Source: EC70 sp018675395
Lineage (GTDB): Bacteria; Verrucomicrobiota; Verrucomicrobiia; Verrucomicrobiales; DEV007
Length of the DNA stretch: 17,142 bases
NCBI GenBank assembly: GCA_018675395.1
Contig: JABGYE010000265.1
Span: 1-17,142, forward strand
Direction: 5' to 3'
Shown here: positions 1 through 8,552 of the stretch, one piece after another
Layout: each line of letters starts with the position of its first letter
How positions within the stretch are numbered: position 1 is the first letter of the stretch
Position numbers and translations under genes: made by a program
The notes under the pieces: model-generated
What the model saw: only the letters and a program-made list of their open reading frames with translations
Told to the model about the DNA's origin: nothing
Databases searched by the model: none

Positions 1-1368
1 CCTTTGATTCAGTTCCTTGCCTTCTCTTTCAGTTTCTTGTTCGAGCTGTCTTGTCCTCCGTTCCTTGAGTTGTTTCTTTTGAGTGAGGAGTCTCTCTTTG
101 GCCCTTAACTGATTCTCTTTGCCTCTTAGCTGGCTCTCTTTGGCCTTTAGCTGGTTTTCTAAATTTCTTACTTGCTGTGGATTGTTTTGCTCTTTCGCCT
201 TTTCTAATTGTTCTTTCGCTTTGTCTAATTGCTCTTTCTCCTTTTCTAATTGCTCTTTTGCCTTTTCAACTTCTTTAGAGGCGATCTGTTCCTGCGAATT
301 TAAAGCGTTCTGCTCAATTTTTTCAACTTTCTGGAGTTCTTTGATGCGCTCTTCCTTATTGAACTCACTGAATCGAATACCCTTTTCGAGCTGTTCGATC
401 CTTTTCTGAATGTGTAAAGGAAAGTCTTTGGTGGAGATTCTTTTCTTGTCCTCCTTATCAAGTTTTTCCGTTTGTTCCTCTATTTCCGCTTCTTTGTCAA
501 TGATGTCCTCGAGCCGTTCGAGGGCCTCTACCATTTGTTCCAGTTCTCCTTTTTCAGGTTCAAGTATCTTGGCTAGTTTCCAAAGAGAGTCCCTAGATTT
601 CTTTTCGAAGGACACTGCGCTCATGACTCTCTTCCCTTTGATTTCTTCAACGGCTTTCTGGAGAGCATCATTCAGTTTGGATTCGTTTGCGTATTGGAGT
701 GCTTTGGTTGGCCTTTGATCAGGAGATCCTACTGTGAGCTTTGAGAGGTCTTTGAGTTTATTAACGACTGTCGCGACTTCTCCTCCCAATGCTTCTTGTT
801 CGGCAGATTGGAGTTGGAGGGATATTTGTTCAGACCGGGTCGGGCTGCCTGGATTAAATGTTCCTGATGATGCTAAGGATATTGCTTCATGTAGATTGGT
901 TGTTTGCCGGTTCCCTAGTTCTCTAACGAATCGAGCCAAATCGAAAAGAGCTACCTGAGATTGATATTCCAATAAGATTCGACGTAACTGGACGATGACT
1001 CCTTTCTGACCAGCGTAGGCGTTCAGAATCTTCACGCTAGCGCCAGCCGAGTTGGGGTCTTTTTTCGTGTCCGCTCTTGCTCCGTTTAGAAGATTCACGA
1101 TTTCCTTCATCTGATCCCTGGAAAGTTGCCCGAGAACCTGTCTGATTGCTTTGATTACCTGCAAGTCACTGCCTTGTAAGCTATTACGATTAAATTCATC
1201 GATTAGAGAATCGAGCTGCTCGGCTGTTCGCTGAGTCGTATCTTTGATGCGTTGTTGCTTGCGTTCCTGATTTAGGAGTAAGTTACCTGGAAATGCTCCA
1301 GAAGCTTGAAATTGTAACAGCGAGAATAGGGCGACCACTGCTAATAGATAATTTAATGGCGCATTCAT
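1..1368 (-). CDS. Secreted coiled-coil heptad-repeat protein, partial (C-terminus beyond window)
   Basis: An open frame runs from ATG at 1368 to the left edge without a stop, giving the first 456 residues. The N-terminus has a hydrophobic core at about residues 8-20 and a plausible signal-peptidase I site after QASGA (residue 25), so export to the periplasm is likely, although the n-region has no positive charge. Residues 30-250 are mixed helical with no motif I recognise. From about residue 270 the chain becomes highly charged and Glu/Lys/Gln-rich. Residues 366-393 repeat EQLEKAK-type heptads (Leu at a, Ala or Glu at d), and residues 405-425 carry a second set of the QLRAKEN type, separated by a hinge containing NNPQQ. 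The gene begins 41 bp after the DUF4175-like gene, so it is probably the last known member of that operon. No clear Shine-Dalgarno is visible. It may supply the long C-terminal coiled coil that larger DUF4175 relatives carry in one chain. The function is unknown. Confidence 0.85.
   Translation of the reverse strand, partial: MNAPLNYLLAVVALFSLLQFQASGAFPGNLLLNQERKQQRIKDTTQRTAEQLDSLIDEFNRNSLQGSDLQVIKAIRQVLGQLSRDQMKEIVNLLNGARADTKKDPNSAGASVKILNAYAGQKGVIVQLRRILLEYQSQVALFDLARFVRELGNRQTTNLHEAISLASSGTFNPGSPTRSEQISLQLQSAEQEALGGEVATVVNKLKDLSKLTVGSPDQRPTKALQYANESKLNDALQKAVEEIKGKRVMSAVSFEKKSRDSLWKLAKILEPEKGELEQMVEALERLEDIIDKEAEIEEQTEKLDKEDKKRISTKDFPLHIQKRIEQLEKGIRFSEFNKEERIKELQKVEKIEQNALNSQEQIASKEVEKAKEQLEKEKEQLDKAKEQLEKAKEQNNPQQVRNLENQLKAKESQLRGKENQLRAKERLLTQKKQLKERRTRQLEQETEREGKELNQR
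94..156 (-). repeat. Three tandem 21-bp coding repeats, second heptad block
   Basis: Units at 94-114, 115-135 and 136-156 each encode a heptad of the type QLRAKEN, QLRGKEN or QLKAKES. The block is 33 bp from the first repeat block. The offset between the two blocks is 96 bp, or 32 residues: four heptads plus four residues. The two rods are therefore out of heptad phase by a four-residue stutter at the NNPQQ hinge. Confidence 0.75.
190..273 (-). repeat. Four tandem 21-bp coding repeats (heptad repeats)
   Basis: Four consecutive 21-bp units lie at 190-210, 211-231, 232-252 and 253-273. The first three differ at only a few bases, and the fourth has diverged at its right end. Each encodes one heptad of the EQLEKAK type, so the DNA period equals one coiled-coil heptad. 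This suggests growth of the rod by in-frame duplication. Confidence 0.85.
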
Positions 1369-1409
1369 ATATTTATTTAATGTAAATGATTTCAGGCAAA
1401 TACCAAATC

Positions 1410-3107
1410 TCAATCTTCTTTGGTCGGTTTCTCGGAGTTTTTACGAATTATAGTCTCTAAGTCCTTATTTAATATTTCTTGATCGGTCGTTGCTTCATCT
1501 ACACTTCCCAGTGCGTCTGAGGTTCTGCCAAGTAAATCGGCGCGCTTTTCCTCTGGAGTTACGACTCGAAGTAATAAGCGTTCGGTTTTGCCAATGTTCG
1601 GGCCGGCAGTGTTTTGATCTAATGCCTCTAGCCAATATTCTATCTCATCACCTTCAGCTAATCCTGGGTTCAAAGAACTGAGGTCCCAGTCAAATTGATC
1701 GCTGATTTTTTTAGGCTTGGTTTTCAGATCGGTTATTGAGATTGATGAGGGCTCAGATCCTATCCTCTGGTAACGAAGGTTAACAGCAGCTATTCCGAAC
1801 CTGTCATTGGCTTCATACTTGATTAAAAATTTAGCTTTTCTTGTGACAAGCTCTTCGGCTCTTTTGGGATAAGTGATGCGAATTTGGGGCGCCAGATCTG
1901 ATAATAGGGTAACTTTATATATTGAGTTACTGAATGATTCCATGTCATCTTGATCAGTCAAAGAGACACTGAATCCAGAAAGGTCATTCGAGGGGACCGT
2001 GAACGTTATGCTTCCTGCAGACTCATTTGCGCTATCAATGATTAATGGAATTCCTTTATCTTCTTCAATGAATCGAATTGATCCTGACTTGAGCGATTTT
2101 GTTGAGGAAATGTTAAGGGTTACTGTGCTTCCCGGGAAAAAAGTAAAGTCTCCAGGTACATGTTCAGAGGATTCTTGTTTGGTGAATTCAGGGTACTTTT
2201 GAGTAGCGGTTAGTCCTTTGATTTGTGGCCGTTCTAAAGCAATGACTTCATGATCGTCAGTGCGCGCGTCATCGATTGAAGCGTTGTAACTGAATGATTC
2301 CGGGACATCTTTAATGATCGCTGAATACTTTCCCTCTATGTTTTCATCTTTGGTCAGAGTTAGGTTTATTTTTTGGTTTGAAGAGTAATGAATCTTTAGA
2401 ACGCCTTTAAGTTCAGTGCTCTTTTTTGTCTCCACAAAAAATTCCATTGCCACATCATCACCGATTCCTACTTTGTTAATTTGGGGAATCTTAATAATTC
2501 TTGTGTCTCGCGGTATAGCGATTTCTTTGCCGAAGGCTCTTTCTAGCAGGGTAGGAACCGATTCGCGGTTAAGGAATGCCCAACTGCCTGATGTGCTTAA
2601 GACAATCAGTAAGAGGAGGGCTGCTCGGGCCGTTTTTTTAAAGTTTACTATTTTATTAAATTTAAAGCGTGCAGATTCAGTTTCGGCCTCCCTGATCATT
2701 GAATGGATCATTCCAAGGGGTGCATTTTCCGGGATCGTGGCTTTTCCTTTATGGAACTGAATAGAACTGATGAGTCTACTGTCGAAATTTTTATAATGCT
2801 TTTCAACGTTGAGGGCCAATTCCTCATCGTTTTTTCTTTGGGTGATCAAAGAGATCATTGTCCATAGACCGCAAGCGCCTAATAAGAACTGGATCGAGTT
2901 CAGACTAGTTTTTCGAGTTTGTAAGGACAGCTCATTAATCAAATCGATGAACAGTAAAGCTGTAAAAAGCCCTAAGGTGATAGCTATTGTTAGCGCAGTT
3001 CTCCGATAAAATTCAACCGCTACAATTGAGCGCCTTGCCCTAGCGAGTCGGCGCTTTAGGATCTTGCTGCTGCCAATTTTATGCGGCTCTGTTCTTTGGT
3101 CGGGCAC
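1410..3107 (-). CDS. DUF4175-like membrane protein with periplasmic Ig-like region
   Basis: The 565-residue protein begins with a basic segment (KRRLARARR, 18-26), followed by hydrophobic helices at about 37-57, 71-89 and 159-178. The positive-inside rule puts residues 1-36 and 90-158 in the cytoplasm and everything after 180 in the periplasm. The periplasmic part looks like beta-sandwich repeats. It carries marks I associate with DUF4175-type proteins: RPQIKGLTATQKYPEFT (293-309), PGDFTFFPGSTV (318-329), YEANDRFGIAAVNLRYQ (431-447) and GDEIEYWLEALDQN (486-499). The family often continues into a long coiled coil, but this protein stops at 565, and the next gene is a separate coiled-coil protein. 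The start is GTG at 3107, 5 bp after the previous stop. The next Met is residue 133, inside the cytoplasmic loop and past two helices, so the GTG is preferred. Translation is probably coupled to the upstream gene. The family assignment is from recognition and is moderately secure. Confidence 0.8.
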   Translation of the reverse strand: MPDQRTEPHKIGSSKILKRRLARARRSIVAVEFYRRTALTIAITLGLFTALLFIDLINELSLQTRKTSLNSIQFLLGACGLWTMISLITQRKNDEELALNVEKHYKNFDSRLISSIQFHKGKATIPENAPLGMIHSMIREAETESARFKFNKIVNFKKTARAALLLLIVLSTSGSWAFLNRESVPTLLERAFGKEIAIPRDTRIIKIPQINKVGIGDDVAMEFFVETKKSTELKGVLKIHYSSNQKINLTLTKDENIEGKYSAIIKDVPESFSYNASIDDARTDDHEVIALERPQIKGLTATQKYPEFTKQESSEHVPGDFTFFPGSTVTLNISSTKSLKSGSIRFIEEDKGIPLIIDSANESAGSITFTVPSNDLSGFSVSLTDQDDMESFSNSIYKVTLLSDLAPQIRITYPKRAEELVTRKAKFLIKYEANDRFGIAAVNLRYQRIGSEPSSISITDLKTKPKKISDQFDWDLSSLNPGLAEGDEIEYWLEALDQNTAGPNIGKTERLLLRVVTPEEKRADLLGRTSDALGSVDEATTDQEILNKDLETIIRKNSEKPTKED

Positions 3108-3112
3108 GATTC

Positions 3113-5464
3113 TTATTTTAGTTCTGCGAACTTACGCAGAAACCATTCAATGGTAATTGGTAATAGTAGAAGTATGAAATACAGAGGTGAATTCCAAAGC
3201 TCAGATTCTCTTGTGATCTTGATGGTAGTGGGGTCGATGTTGGCGATTTCAGGTAATTTATAGAGATCCTCTTCGCGCAAGAATTTCCCGTCAGTTATGG
3301 AGGATATTTCCCGTAATGTTTTTTCATTCATTGCAGTTTCAGAAAATTCTCGATCAGCTCCCCGGACAGTAAGATCAATTCCGCTGGAAGAATCTTCTGC
3401 AATTTTCAGTCTGTATTTTCCTGGATCCTCTGCTGCGAATTCTGTCCGATAGGAGCCAGGCTCACCTGGCACTTTTCTGAGTGTGATTTTTTTTGATGGT
3501 CCACTGGAATTGCCTCTCGATTCGAGTGAGGCAGTTATGGATTCTTCGTCCCTAGGCATAAAATTTTCATCAAGTAGCCTAGCAAAAATCGTAAATTTCT
3601 CTCCCTCTTTTGCAATTGCTCGGTCCGTTCTCAGCTCGGATTTTCGTGATCCTGTGGCGAGTTTTCGGCCTGCCATTCTCTGAACTATTTGCCCCCAGAA
3701 CCGGGTATGATACAGATCTCCTGTGTTCTTTCTCCATCGCCAAGTATTTTCTGTTCCGACCCAGAGCACTTCACCCGAACCGTACCGTTGCATCGCTACG
3801 ATCGGGTATTCTCCATCGGGGTGGAGGAGATAACTTTTGGCAGCGGGCTTGGCCTTGATAGTTTTAACTGACCAGAAGATGGGAGGTAATTGGCTCCAGC
3901 GCTTTTCGGCTTGTTCGGGTTCCGATTCTAGATTTAGAAAGCCTTCATCGAGTCCGGTCTCAGTTATTTTCAACTGTATGGGTCTTTGAGAAGATGGGTT
4001 ATTTCCACCGAGCCGCGTAGGTGCCAGTTCGACCGGGAGTAGTCTTTCGAGTTCAGTGTTCCTGTAAGAGGATGGGGTGAATCGTTTTCCTGCAAGGATG
4101 ATCAGTGCTCCACCACTGTCTGCCACAAAAGAGGAAATATTAGTGATAGCATTTTCAGGAATGTCTTCTGGATCGATGTCTCCGAAAATGATCAAGTCAT
4201 ATGAAAAAAGGTCCTTACGATTTTCTGGAAAATTCTCAATGTAAGGAGTGTCTTCTGATCGAGCCACGGCCGGATCGACTCCTGCCAGAAAACAGTCCAG
4301 ATCAATTCTTCTTTCTCGTAAGAGCATGGACTGAATGTATTTAAATTCCCATCGAGGGGAACTTTCGACCATTAGCACCTTCAATGATGAGTCGAGGACT
4401 CGAATTCCTCGTGATAATTTATTGTTAGTGTCTAATATTTCTCCTCCTGACGTTTCTATTCTGGCTTCTATTTCATAGTTGTTCGGTTTTCCTGGCACGA
4501 TGGGGATCGTGATTTCCTGTTCTCCTTCTGAATTCAAAGTGATTTCTTTTTCTCCTGCTTTGACTCCAGCTAATGTGATAATTACTTTTGCCTTCTCCCC
4601 GTTCATTCCTCGGTGATTTAATTTAACAGTGACCGGGATCGCGTCCTCCGCGAGGGCAACTGAAGGTAAATCAATGTTTCCGACTGAGATGTCCCTCGGA
4701 TCAGTTGTTCCGACTCCATAAGTGAAGACTTTGATGCCCCTTTCCCGTAAAGATTCAGCTACTGCTGAAGGTGCTCTGCCTTCATTGTGCGCGCCATCAG
4801 TGACGAGGAAGATTCCTCCAAGGTCATCAGCGCTGTGCCTTCGCAGAACTTCATGCATAGCGTTACCTATTGAGGTTTCAGGTAACTGAGGATCCTCTGC
4901 GAATTTCGAATCTCCAAGTTTACCAGCGAAGCTGTATTTAACTAATTCAGCCTTATCAGCTAAGTTCTCCATCAAGTTTATTTTTTCACTGTTTAGTGCC
5001 TGGGCAGCGATCGTTGACCTTGTCGTTGGAGTGACTGGAGCAGAGTCAGCCACGGCTTCAATTCCTGCGTCAGGTTTTAGTTTCCCATTGGTGATGGCTT
5101 CTCTTGCCCTGTCAGCTACGGATTTGCGTGGATCTGCTATACTCATACTAGCTGAAGAATCAATGAGGACCGCGAGTGTTCTTTTGTGCTCTCGTTCAAG
5201 GTCCAGTTGGATGACTGGCCTCAGAAGTAGTCCAAGCAACATGATAAAGAATGTTGCGCGCATGATGACCATAATTCTGCGGCGACCCGGAGGGACGTCC
5301 TCCGGAGTTGACCTGTAAGCGAGCCAAGAAACGAATCCCAGCGACATTGCGATCAATATTATTATGGTGGCTGATACGAGTGGTGCGAATTGAATCGATG
5401 AGTCTGTCACCGAAGCGGATTCTTCGGTAGGCAGGCCAAGGAATCTTAGTAGTATCGAGTTCAA
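3113..5464 (-). CDS. VWA domain membrane protein with GATase1-like region
   Basis: The 783-residue protein has two N-terminal helices at about 28-50 and 64-86, with a basic cytoplasmic loop between them (GRRR, 60-63), and a final helix at 760-776, so the bulk is periplasmic. A VWA domain follows helix 2. Its MIDAS motif D102-S-S104-A-S106 is intact, with T197/S198 and D223 (VTDGAHN) as the other expected ligands. Next comes a region typical of VWA/glutamine-amidotransferase-like proteins: ESSPRWEFKYIQ (367-378), DLIIFGDIDPEDIP (423-436), GGALIILAGKRF (451-462) and TENTWRWRK (571-579). No Cys-His-Glu amidotransferase triad is evident, so that fold is probably structural. The start is TTG at 5464, one base after the stop of the BatA-like gene. 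The next Met is residue 40, inside helix 1, which makes the TTG necessary. The protein probably pairs with the BatA-like protein upstream. Confidence 0.88.
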   Translation of the reverse strand: MNSILLRFLGLPTEESASVTDSSIQFAPLVSATIIILIAMSLGFVSWLAYRSTPEDVPPGRRRIMVIMRATFFIMLLGLLLRPVIQLDLEREHKRTLAVLIDSSASMSIADPRKSVADRAREAITNGKLKPDAGIEAVADSAPVTPTTRSTIAAQALNSEKINLMENLADKAELVKYSFAGKLGDSKFAEDPQLPETSIGNAMHEVLRRHSADDLGGIFLVTDGAHNEGRAPSAVAESLRERGIKVFTYGVGTTDPRDISVGNIDLPSVALAEDAIPVTVKLNHRGMNGEKAKVIITLAGVKAGEKEITLNSEGEQEITIPIVPGKPNNYEIEARIETSGGEILDTNNKLSRGIRVLDSSLKVLMVESSPRWEFKYIQSMLLRERRIDLDCFLAGVDPAVARSEDTPYIENFPENRKDLFSYDLIIFGDIDPEDIPENAITNISSFVADSGGALIILAGKRFTPSSYRNTELERLLPVELAPTRLGGNNPSSQRPIQLKITETGLDEGFLNLESEPEQAEKRWSQLPPIFWSVKTIKAKPAAKSYLLHPDGEYPIVAMQRYGSGEVLWVGTENTWRWRKNTGDLYHTRFWGQIVQRMAGRKLATGSRKSELRTDRAIAKEGEKFTIFARLLDENFMPRDEESITASLESRGNSSGPSKKITLRKVPGEPGSYRTEFAAEDPGKYRLKIAEDSSSGIDLTVRGADREFSETAMNEKTLREISSITDGKFLREEDLYKLPEIANIDPTTIKITRESELWNSPLYFILLLLPITIEWFLRKFAELK

Positions 5465-5465
5465 C

Positions 5466-7625
5466 TTATTTTTCTTGGCTAAATTTTTGAGATAAGAATA
5501 ACTCGAGTACCGTAATGAGAGCGGCGATCAGAAGTAGGATCGGCCATAGCTCTGCTCCCTTCCGTTCCCTTGCCAGTGCGGCGGATATCTCTTTTGGATC
5601 TGAAGTTTCTAGAAACTTCAGTGACACTTCCCTTAACCGTTCCTTTTGAGCTTCAGACAGTGTTTCTGGATTTGATTCTCTAGGATCGCCAGAAGCGGAG
5701 AATTGAATTGATTCGAATGGATCATGAATTGTTAATGAATAAATGCCCGACTCATTAATTTCGTTGTATTCAATAGACGATCCGTTTGGTTCCTCATTGG
5801 CACTGATTTCTGATGCGGTGGGTGAGTTGCTATAGGATATGGTGGCTCTTTTGTCGATCCATGAGCTGGGTCCCTGGCGAATAAAGGTTTCTCCCACATT
5901 AATATTAATTCCGGCATCTTGTTTGGAGAGTATGCTACCAAAGACACGGTGCACGATAGGGAGGAAAGCTGGCTGAACTGGAAGGTCATTCCAGTCCGTG
6001 TCTGCGGTGCTGCTGAATTGATAAACTTTTCCTAGTCCGAAATTTGATTCGACGACCGCTGCGGATCCGTCACTGTATCGAAGAGCGATAGTTGCTTTAT
6101 TGTTGTTCGTCGTATTCTCCAATGACAGTTTGTAGGCTTTCAGAGTTTTTACATTAGAAAGAGTTCCTGCTCCAGGATCATTCCATAAATCGACTAATGG
6201 ATGATCGTACCCACTGGCTTGAATTGTGAGGGTCTTGCCTTCTCCTTGTTGAGGTATAATTTCCCCGAAAGAAGCTGGTAAGAGCCCTGCCTTTTCATGA
6301 AGTGTTTTGTTGTAAAATGTCGGGTCGATGTTGTCTCCAGGGAAAACAACTAGGCCTCCTCCACTTTCTACAAAATTAATCAGATCAGGTAAGAATTCCT
6401 CAGGAAAATCAGAAACGTTTGCTAGAAAAATTGCACGATAATCATTGAGAGGGGTGCTTGGAAGATCACCGATGCTGACCCGGTCAGCACCAAGAAAGAA
6501 TGAGTCTGTCAGTTCGGGAGGGACTGGAACCAAAGCGTTTTGCAGAAAAAATGTTTCTGATTCGGTGAGGTCCCTACCGGGTTGGCCATCCACGAGTAAT
6601 GCTCGTGCTTTATTGATCCCACGGATGACAATTTCTCTTGAGTTGTCTATTTCTAAAGCATCATCAATATTAATCGTTGATCTGATCTGCTGATATCCTG
6701 GATCAGTGAGTTCAATGAAGGTTGTAATTGTCCGTGATTCGCCGGCAGGAATTGCTTCAATGATTGTCGGGTCACCTAAGGGTTCTTCATTGATGCTCAT
6801 TTGAACTTCTATGTCATTAGCTTCAACTTTACCAAAATTGGTAACTTCAACGGCGAGTCGGACCGGTTGATCGACTGATGCGATCGGTGTTTTTTGATCG
6901 AGTCGAGTAATTGCGAGGTTATCAGCAGGTTCCTTTCCGACTAGCACAATGATTGCATTTGTGTCTTTTTTGCTTTGATCGAGTGATCTTGTGATGGCCT
7001 CGTACTGTCGCCATGCGCTTGATTCACCATCCGTAATAATGACTAGTTCTTTTTGAGAGGATGGCCTGTCTTGTAATGTTGTTATAGCCGATTCGATTGC
7101 CGGGAATAAGTCGCTTCCCCGATGAGTGGCTACTGACTCTTCGAGAGTTTTTTTTGCTCGGGCCGTGTCGTGAGTTGGTTCTTTTATCCCTTTCCCAGAT
7201 GAATTTGCACCCAAAATAATCGAAGTTACTGAACCTTTTGGTAAACTATTTAATACTTCATCTGCTATCTTCTGAGCAATGCTGAACCGGGATCCTTGTT
7301 CGGATTCGTCCTTCTTTAGCATGCTCCCTGAGGAATCTATGATGACGGACGCGGTGACCTTCGAGCTGAGTCCCTTTGATTTCAGCCAATCAGTGGCTGG
7401 TCTCGATGCGGCCAGTGCAATGAGAGCCACGATGGCCATGCGCAGAAGGAGGAGGATCCAGTCTTCAACTTTCATTCGCCTCTGATTCCGTTCCAAGCTA
7501 ACTTGCAAGAACCGCATCGCTGCCCACTGAATTTTTTTAAATCGTCTTCTGTTAAGTAAGTGCACGATAATTGGAATGGCCAGAGCGGTCATTCCAAAGA
7601 GCATTGCAGGGTTCAGAAAGGACAT
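5466..7625 (-). CDS. BatA-like VWA membrane protein
   Basis: The 719-residue protein starts with the characteristic BatA N-terminal region (TIGR02226 type): FLNPAMLFGMTALAIPIIVHLLNR at 3-26, a basic cytoplasmic loop, a second helix at about 56-74, and AASRP (72-76). A VWA domain follows with an intact MIDAS: D97-S-S99-G-S101, S171/D172 and D199 (IITDGESS). Residues 240-335 look like a beta-sandwich of the CARDB type (VEVTNFGKVEANDIEV). Residues 340-560 resemble the GATase1-like fold (RALLVDGQPG at 341-350, ESGGGLVVFPGDN at 420-432). A final helix spans about 693-711, so most of the chain should be periplasmic. The ATG overlaps the DUF58 stop by one base (TAATG), and the next gene begins one base after this stop, so these genes are tightly coupled. 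In MoxR clusters such proteins are thought to be membrane partners of the MoxR ATPase. Confidence 0.9.
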   Translation of the reverse strand: MSFLNPAMLFGMTALAIPIIVHLLNRRRFKKIQWAAMRFLQVSLERNQRRMKVEDWILLLLRMAIVALIALAASRPATDWLKSKGLSSKVTASVIIDSSGSMLKKDESEQGSRFSIAQKIADEVLNSLPKGSVTSIILGANSSGKGIKEPTHDTARAKKTLEESVATHRGSDLFPAIESAITTLQDRPSSQKELVIITDGESSAWRQYEAITRSLDQSKKDTNAIIVLVGKEPADNLAITRLDQKTPIASVDQPVRLAVEVTNFGKVEANDIEVQMSINEEPLGDPTIIEAIPAGESRTITTFIELTDPGYQQIRSTINIDDALEIDNSREIVIRGINKARALLVDGQPGRDLTESETFFLQNALVPVPPELTDSFFLGADRVSIGDLPSTPLNDYRAIFLANVSDFPEEFLPDLINFVESGGGLVVFPGDNIDPTFYNKTLHEKAGLLPASFGEIIPQQGEGKTLTIQASGYDHPLVDLWNDPGAGTLSNVKTLKAYKLSLENTTNNNKATIALRYSDGSAAVVESNFGLGKVYQFSSTADTDWNDLPVQPAFLPIVHRVFGSILSKQDAGININVGETFIRQGPSSWIDKRATISYSNSPTASEISANEEPNGSSIEYNEINESGIYSLTIHDPFESIQFSASGDPRESNPETLSEAQKERLREVSLKFLETSDPKEISAALARERKGAELWPILLLIAALITVLELFLSQKFSQEK

Positions 7626-8527
7626 TATTTACTTGCTGTTTCTCGGCGGAAAGTTAGGTATGAACCGAGGACATCATTGAGTGGCTTGGATGTGTCGCAT
7701 TCAATGAAGTGGCTAGAGTTGCGACTGAAACCTTCCTGAAGTTTTTTCTGAAAATCAGAAAACTCTTTCATGTAACTTTTTCTAATTTCAGTGGGTCTCG
7801 TTTTGAGATTGTCAATGTTTTCTAATCCTTCAAATTCGACTAACCCATTGAAAGGAAACTCTATTTCGTCATGGTCTAAGATTTGCATGCCAATGACTTC
7901 GTGCCCTACGAATCTGAGGTGCTGAACTGATTCGAGGACCGCTTCTTCATCATCAAAGAAGTCACTAATTACTATGACTAGGCCCTTGCGTTGTGACCTG
8001 TTAGCGATCGTGTGTAGTTGACCAGGAAGATCAGTTGCTCCATGAGGATTAAATTGGACAAGCTTTTCCAGTATATTGAATAGGTGATTCTGAGTGTTCC
8101 CTCTTGGTAACTCTTCTCTGATAGAGTCATCGAAGAGGGACAAAGATACTGCGTCACGTTGTTTGATTATAAGGAAAGATAAGCAGGCCGCTGCGACTTT
8201 AGCATAATCGAGTTTGGAGGTTTCGCCTGATCCGTACTGCATTGATTCCCTCCCATCCACTAAGATATGAGCCACGAAATTGGTTTCTTGTTCGTACTGT
8301 TTAATGTAATAACGGTCAGTCTTGCCAAGGACCTTCCAATCCAAGTGCCGGACATCGTCTCCTGGTGAATATTCTCTATGTTGAGAGAATTCTATCGCAA
8401 ATCCCCTGTAAGGCGATTTATGCTCTCCGGCCATGTATCCTTCGACAATGAACCTTGCCGCCATGCCAAGTTTATCGGCACGGGCTAATGTGTCAGCGTC
8501 TAGTAGCTTAATGTAATCGTTGTTCAC
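7625..8527 (-). CDS. DUF58 protein (VWA-like, MoxR partner)
   Basis: The 300-residue soluble protein has the DUF58 signature: SPYRGFAIEF (38-47) and REYSPGDDVRHLDWKVLGKTD (51-71), followed by YIKQYEQETN (74-83). It then adopts a VWA-like pattern, with DGRESM at the MIDAS position (91-96), ATDL (164-167) and VIVISDFFDDE (184-194). The usual DxSxS reads D91-G-R93-E-S95 here, with Arg replacing the first Ser, so metal binding may be weakened. There is no membrane segment, placing it in the cytoplasm beside MoxR. The start is GTG at 8527, which gives the usual distance to the SPGDD motif. The next Met is residue 22, directly before the conserved IVEG region. The start codon lies in a predicted hairpin arm. 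The stop overlaps the ATG of the BatA-like gene. DUF58 proteins commonly accompany MoxR ATPases, but their biochemical role is poorly defined. Confidence 0.92.
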   Translation of the reverse strand: MNNDYIKLLDADTLARADKLGMAARFIVEGYMAGEHKSPYRGFAIEFSQHREYSPGDDVRHLDWKVLGKTDRYYIKQYEQETNFVAHILVDGRESMQYGSGETSKLDYAKVAAACLSFLIIKQRDAVSLSLFDDSIREELPRGNTQNHLFNILEKLVQFNPHGATDLPGQLHTIANRSQRKGLVIVISDFFDDEEAVLESVQHLRFVGHEVIGMQILDHDEIEFPFNGLVEFEGLENIDNLKTRPTEIRKSYMKEFSDFQKKLQEGFSRNSSHFIECDTSKPLNDVLGSYLTFRRETASK

Positions 8528-8536
8528 TTTGTGAAC
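8522..8536 (-). promoter_or_regulatory. Hairpin over the DUF58 GTG start codon
   Basis: GTTCAC (8522-8527) and GTGAAC (8531-8536) form a perfect 6-bp inverted repeat with a 3-base loop. In the minus-strand transcript this reads GUUCAC-AAA-GUGAAC, and the DUF58 GUG initiation codon is the first three bases of the right arm. Pairing would hide the start codon. The repeat is seen directly; a regulatory effect is inferred. Confidence 0.5.
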
Positions 8537-8552
8537 TCTTGATGGGATTGAC

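Noticed and set aside
94..273. CRISPR-like or mobile repeat array
   Set aside because: The 21-bp units abut with no spacers and stay in the reading frame of the coiled-coil protein, so they are coding heptads.
119..958. Three plus-strand open frames opposite the coiled-coil gene
   Set aside because: They are Ser/Phe/Leu-rich translations of the complement of Lys/Glu/Gln codons and follow the heptad repeats. The minus-strand frame is open for 1368 bp with a signal peptide, so these are shadows.
5732..5989. 85-residue minus-strand frame inside the BatA-like gene
   Set aside because: It is an alternative frame within a well-supported VWA protein, with no independent evidence for translation.
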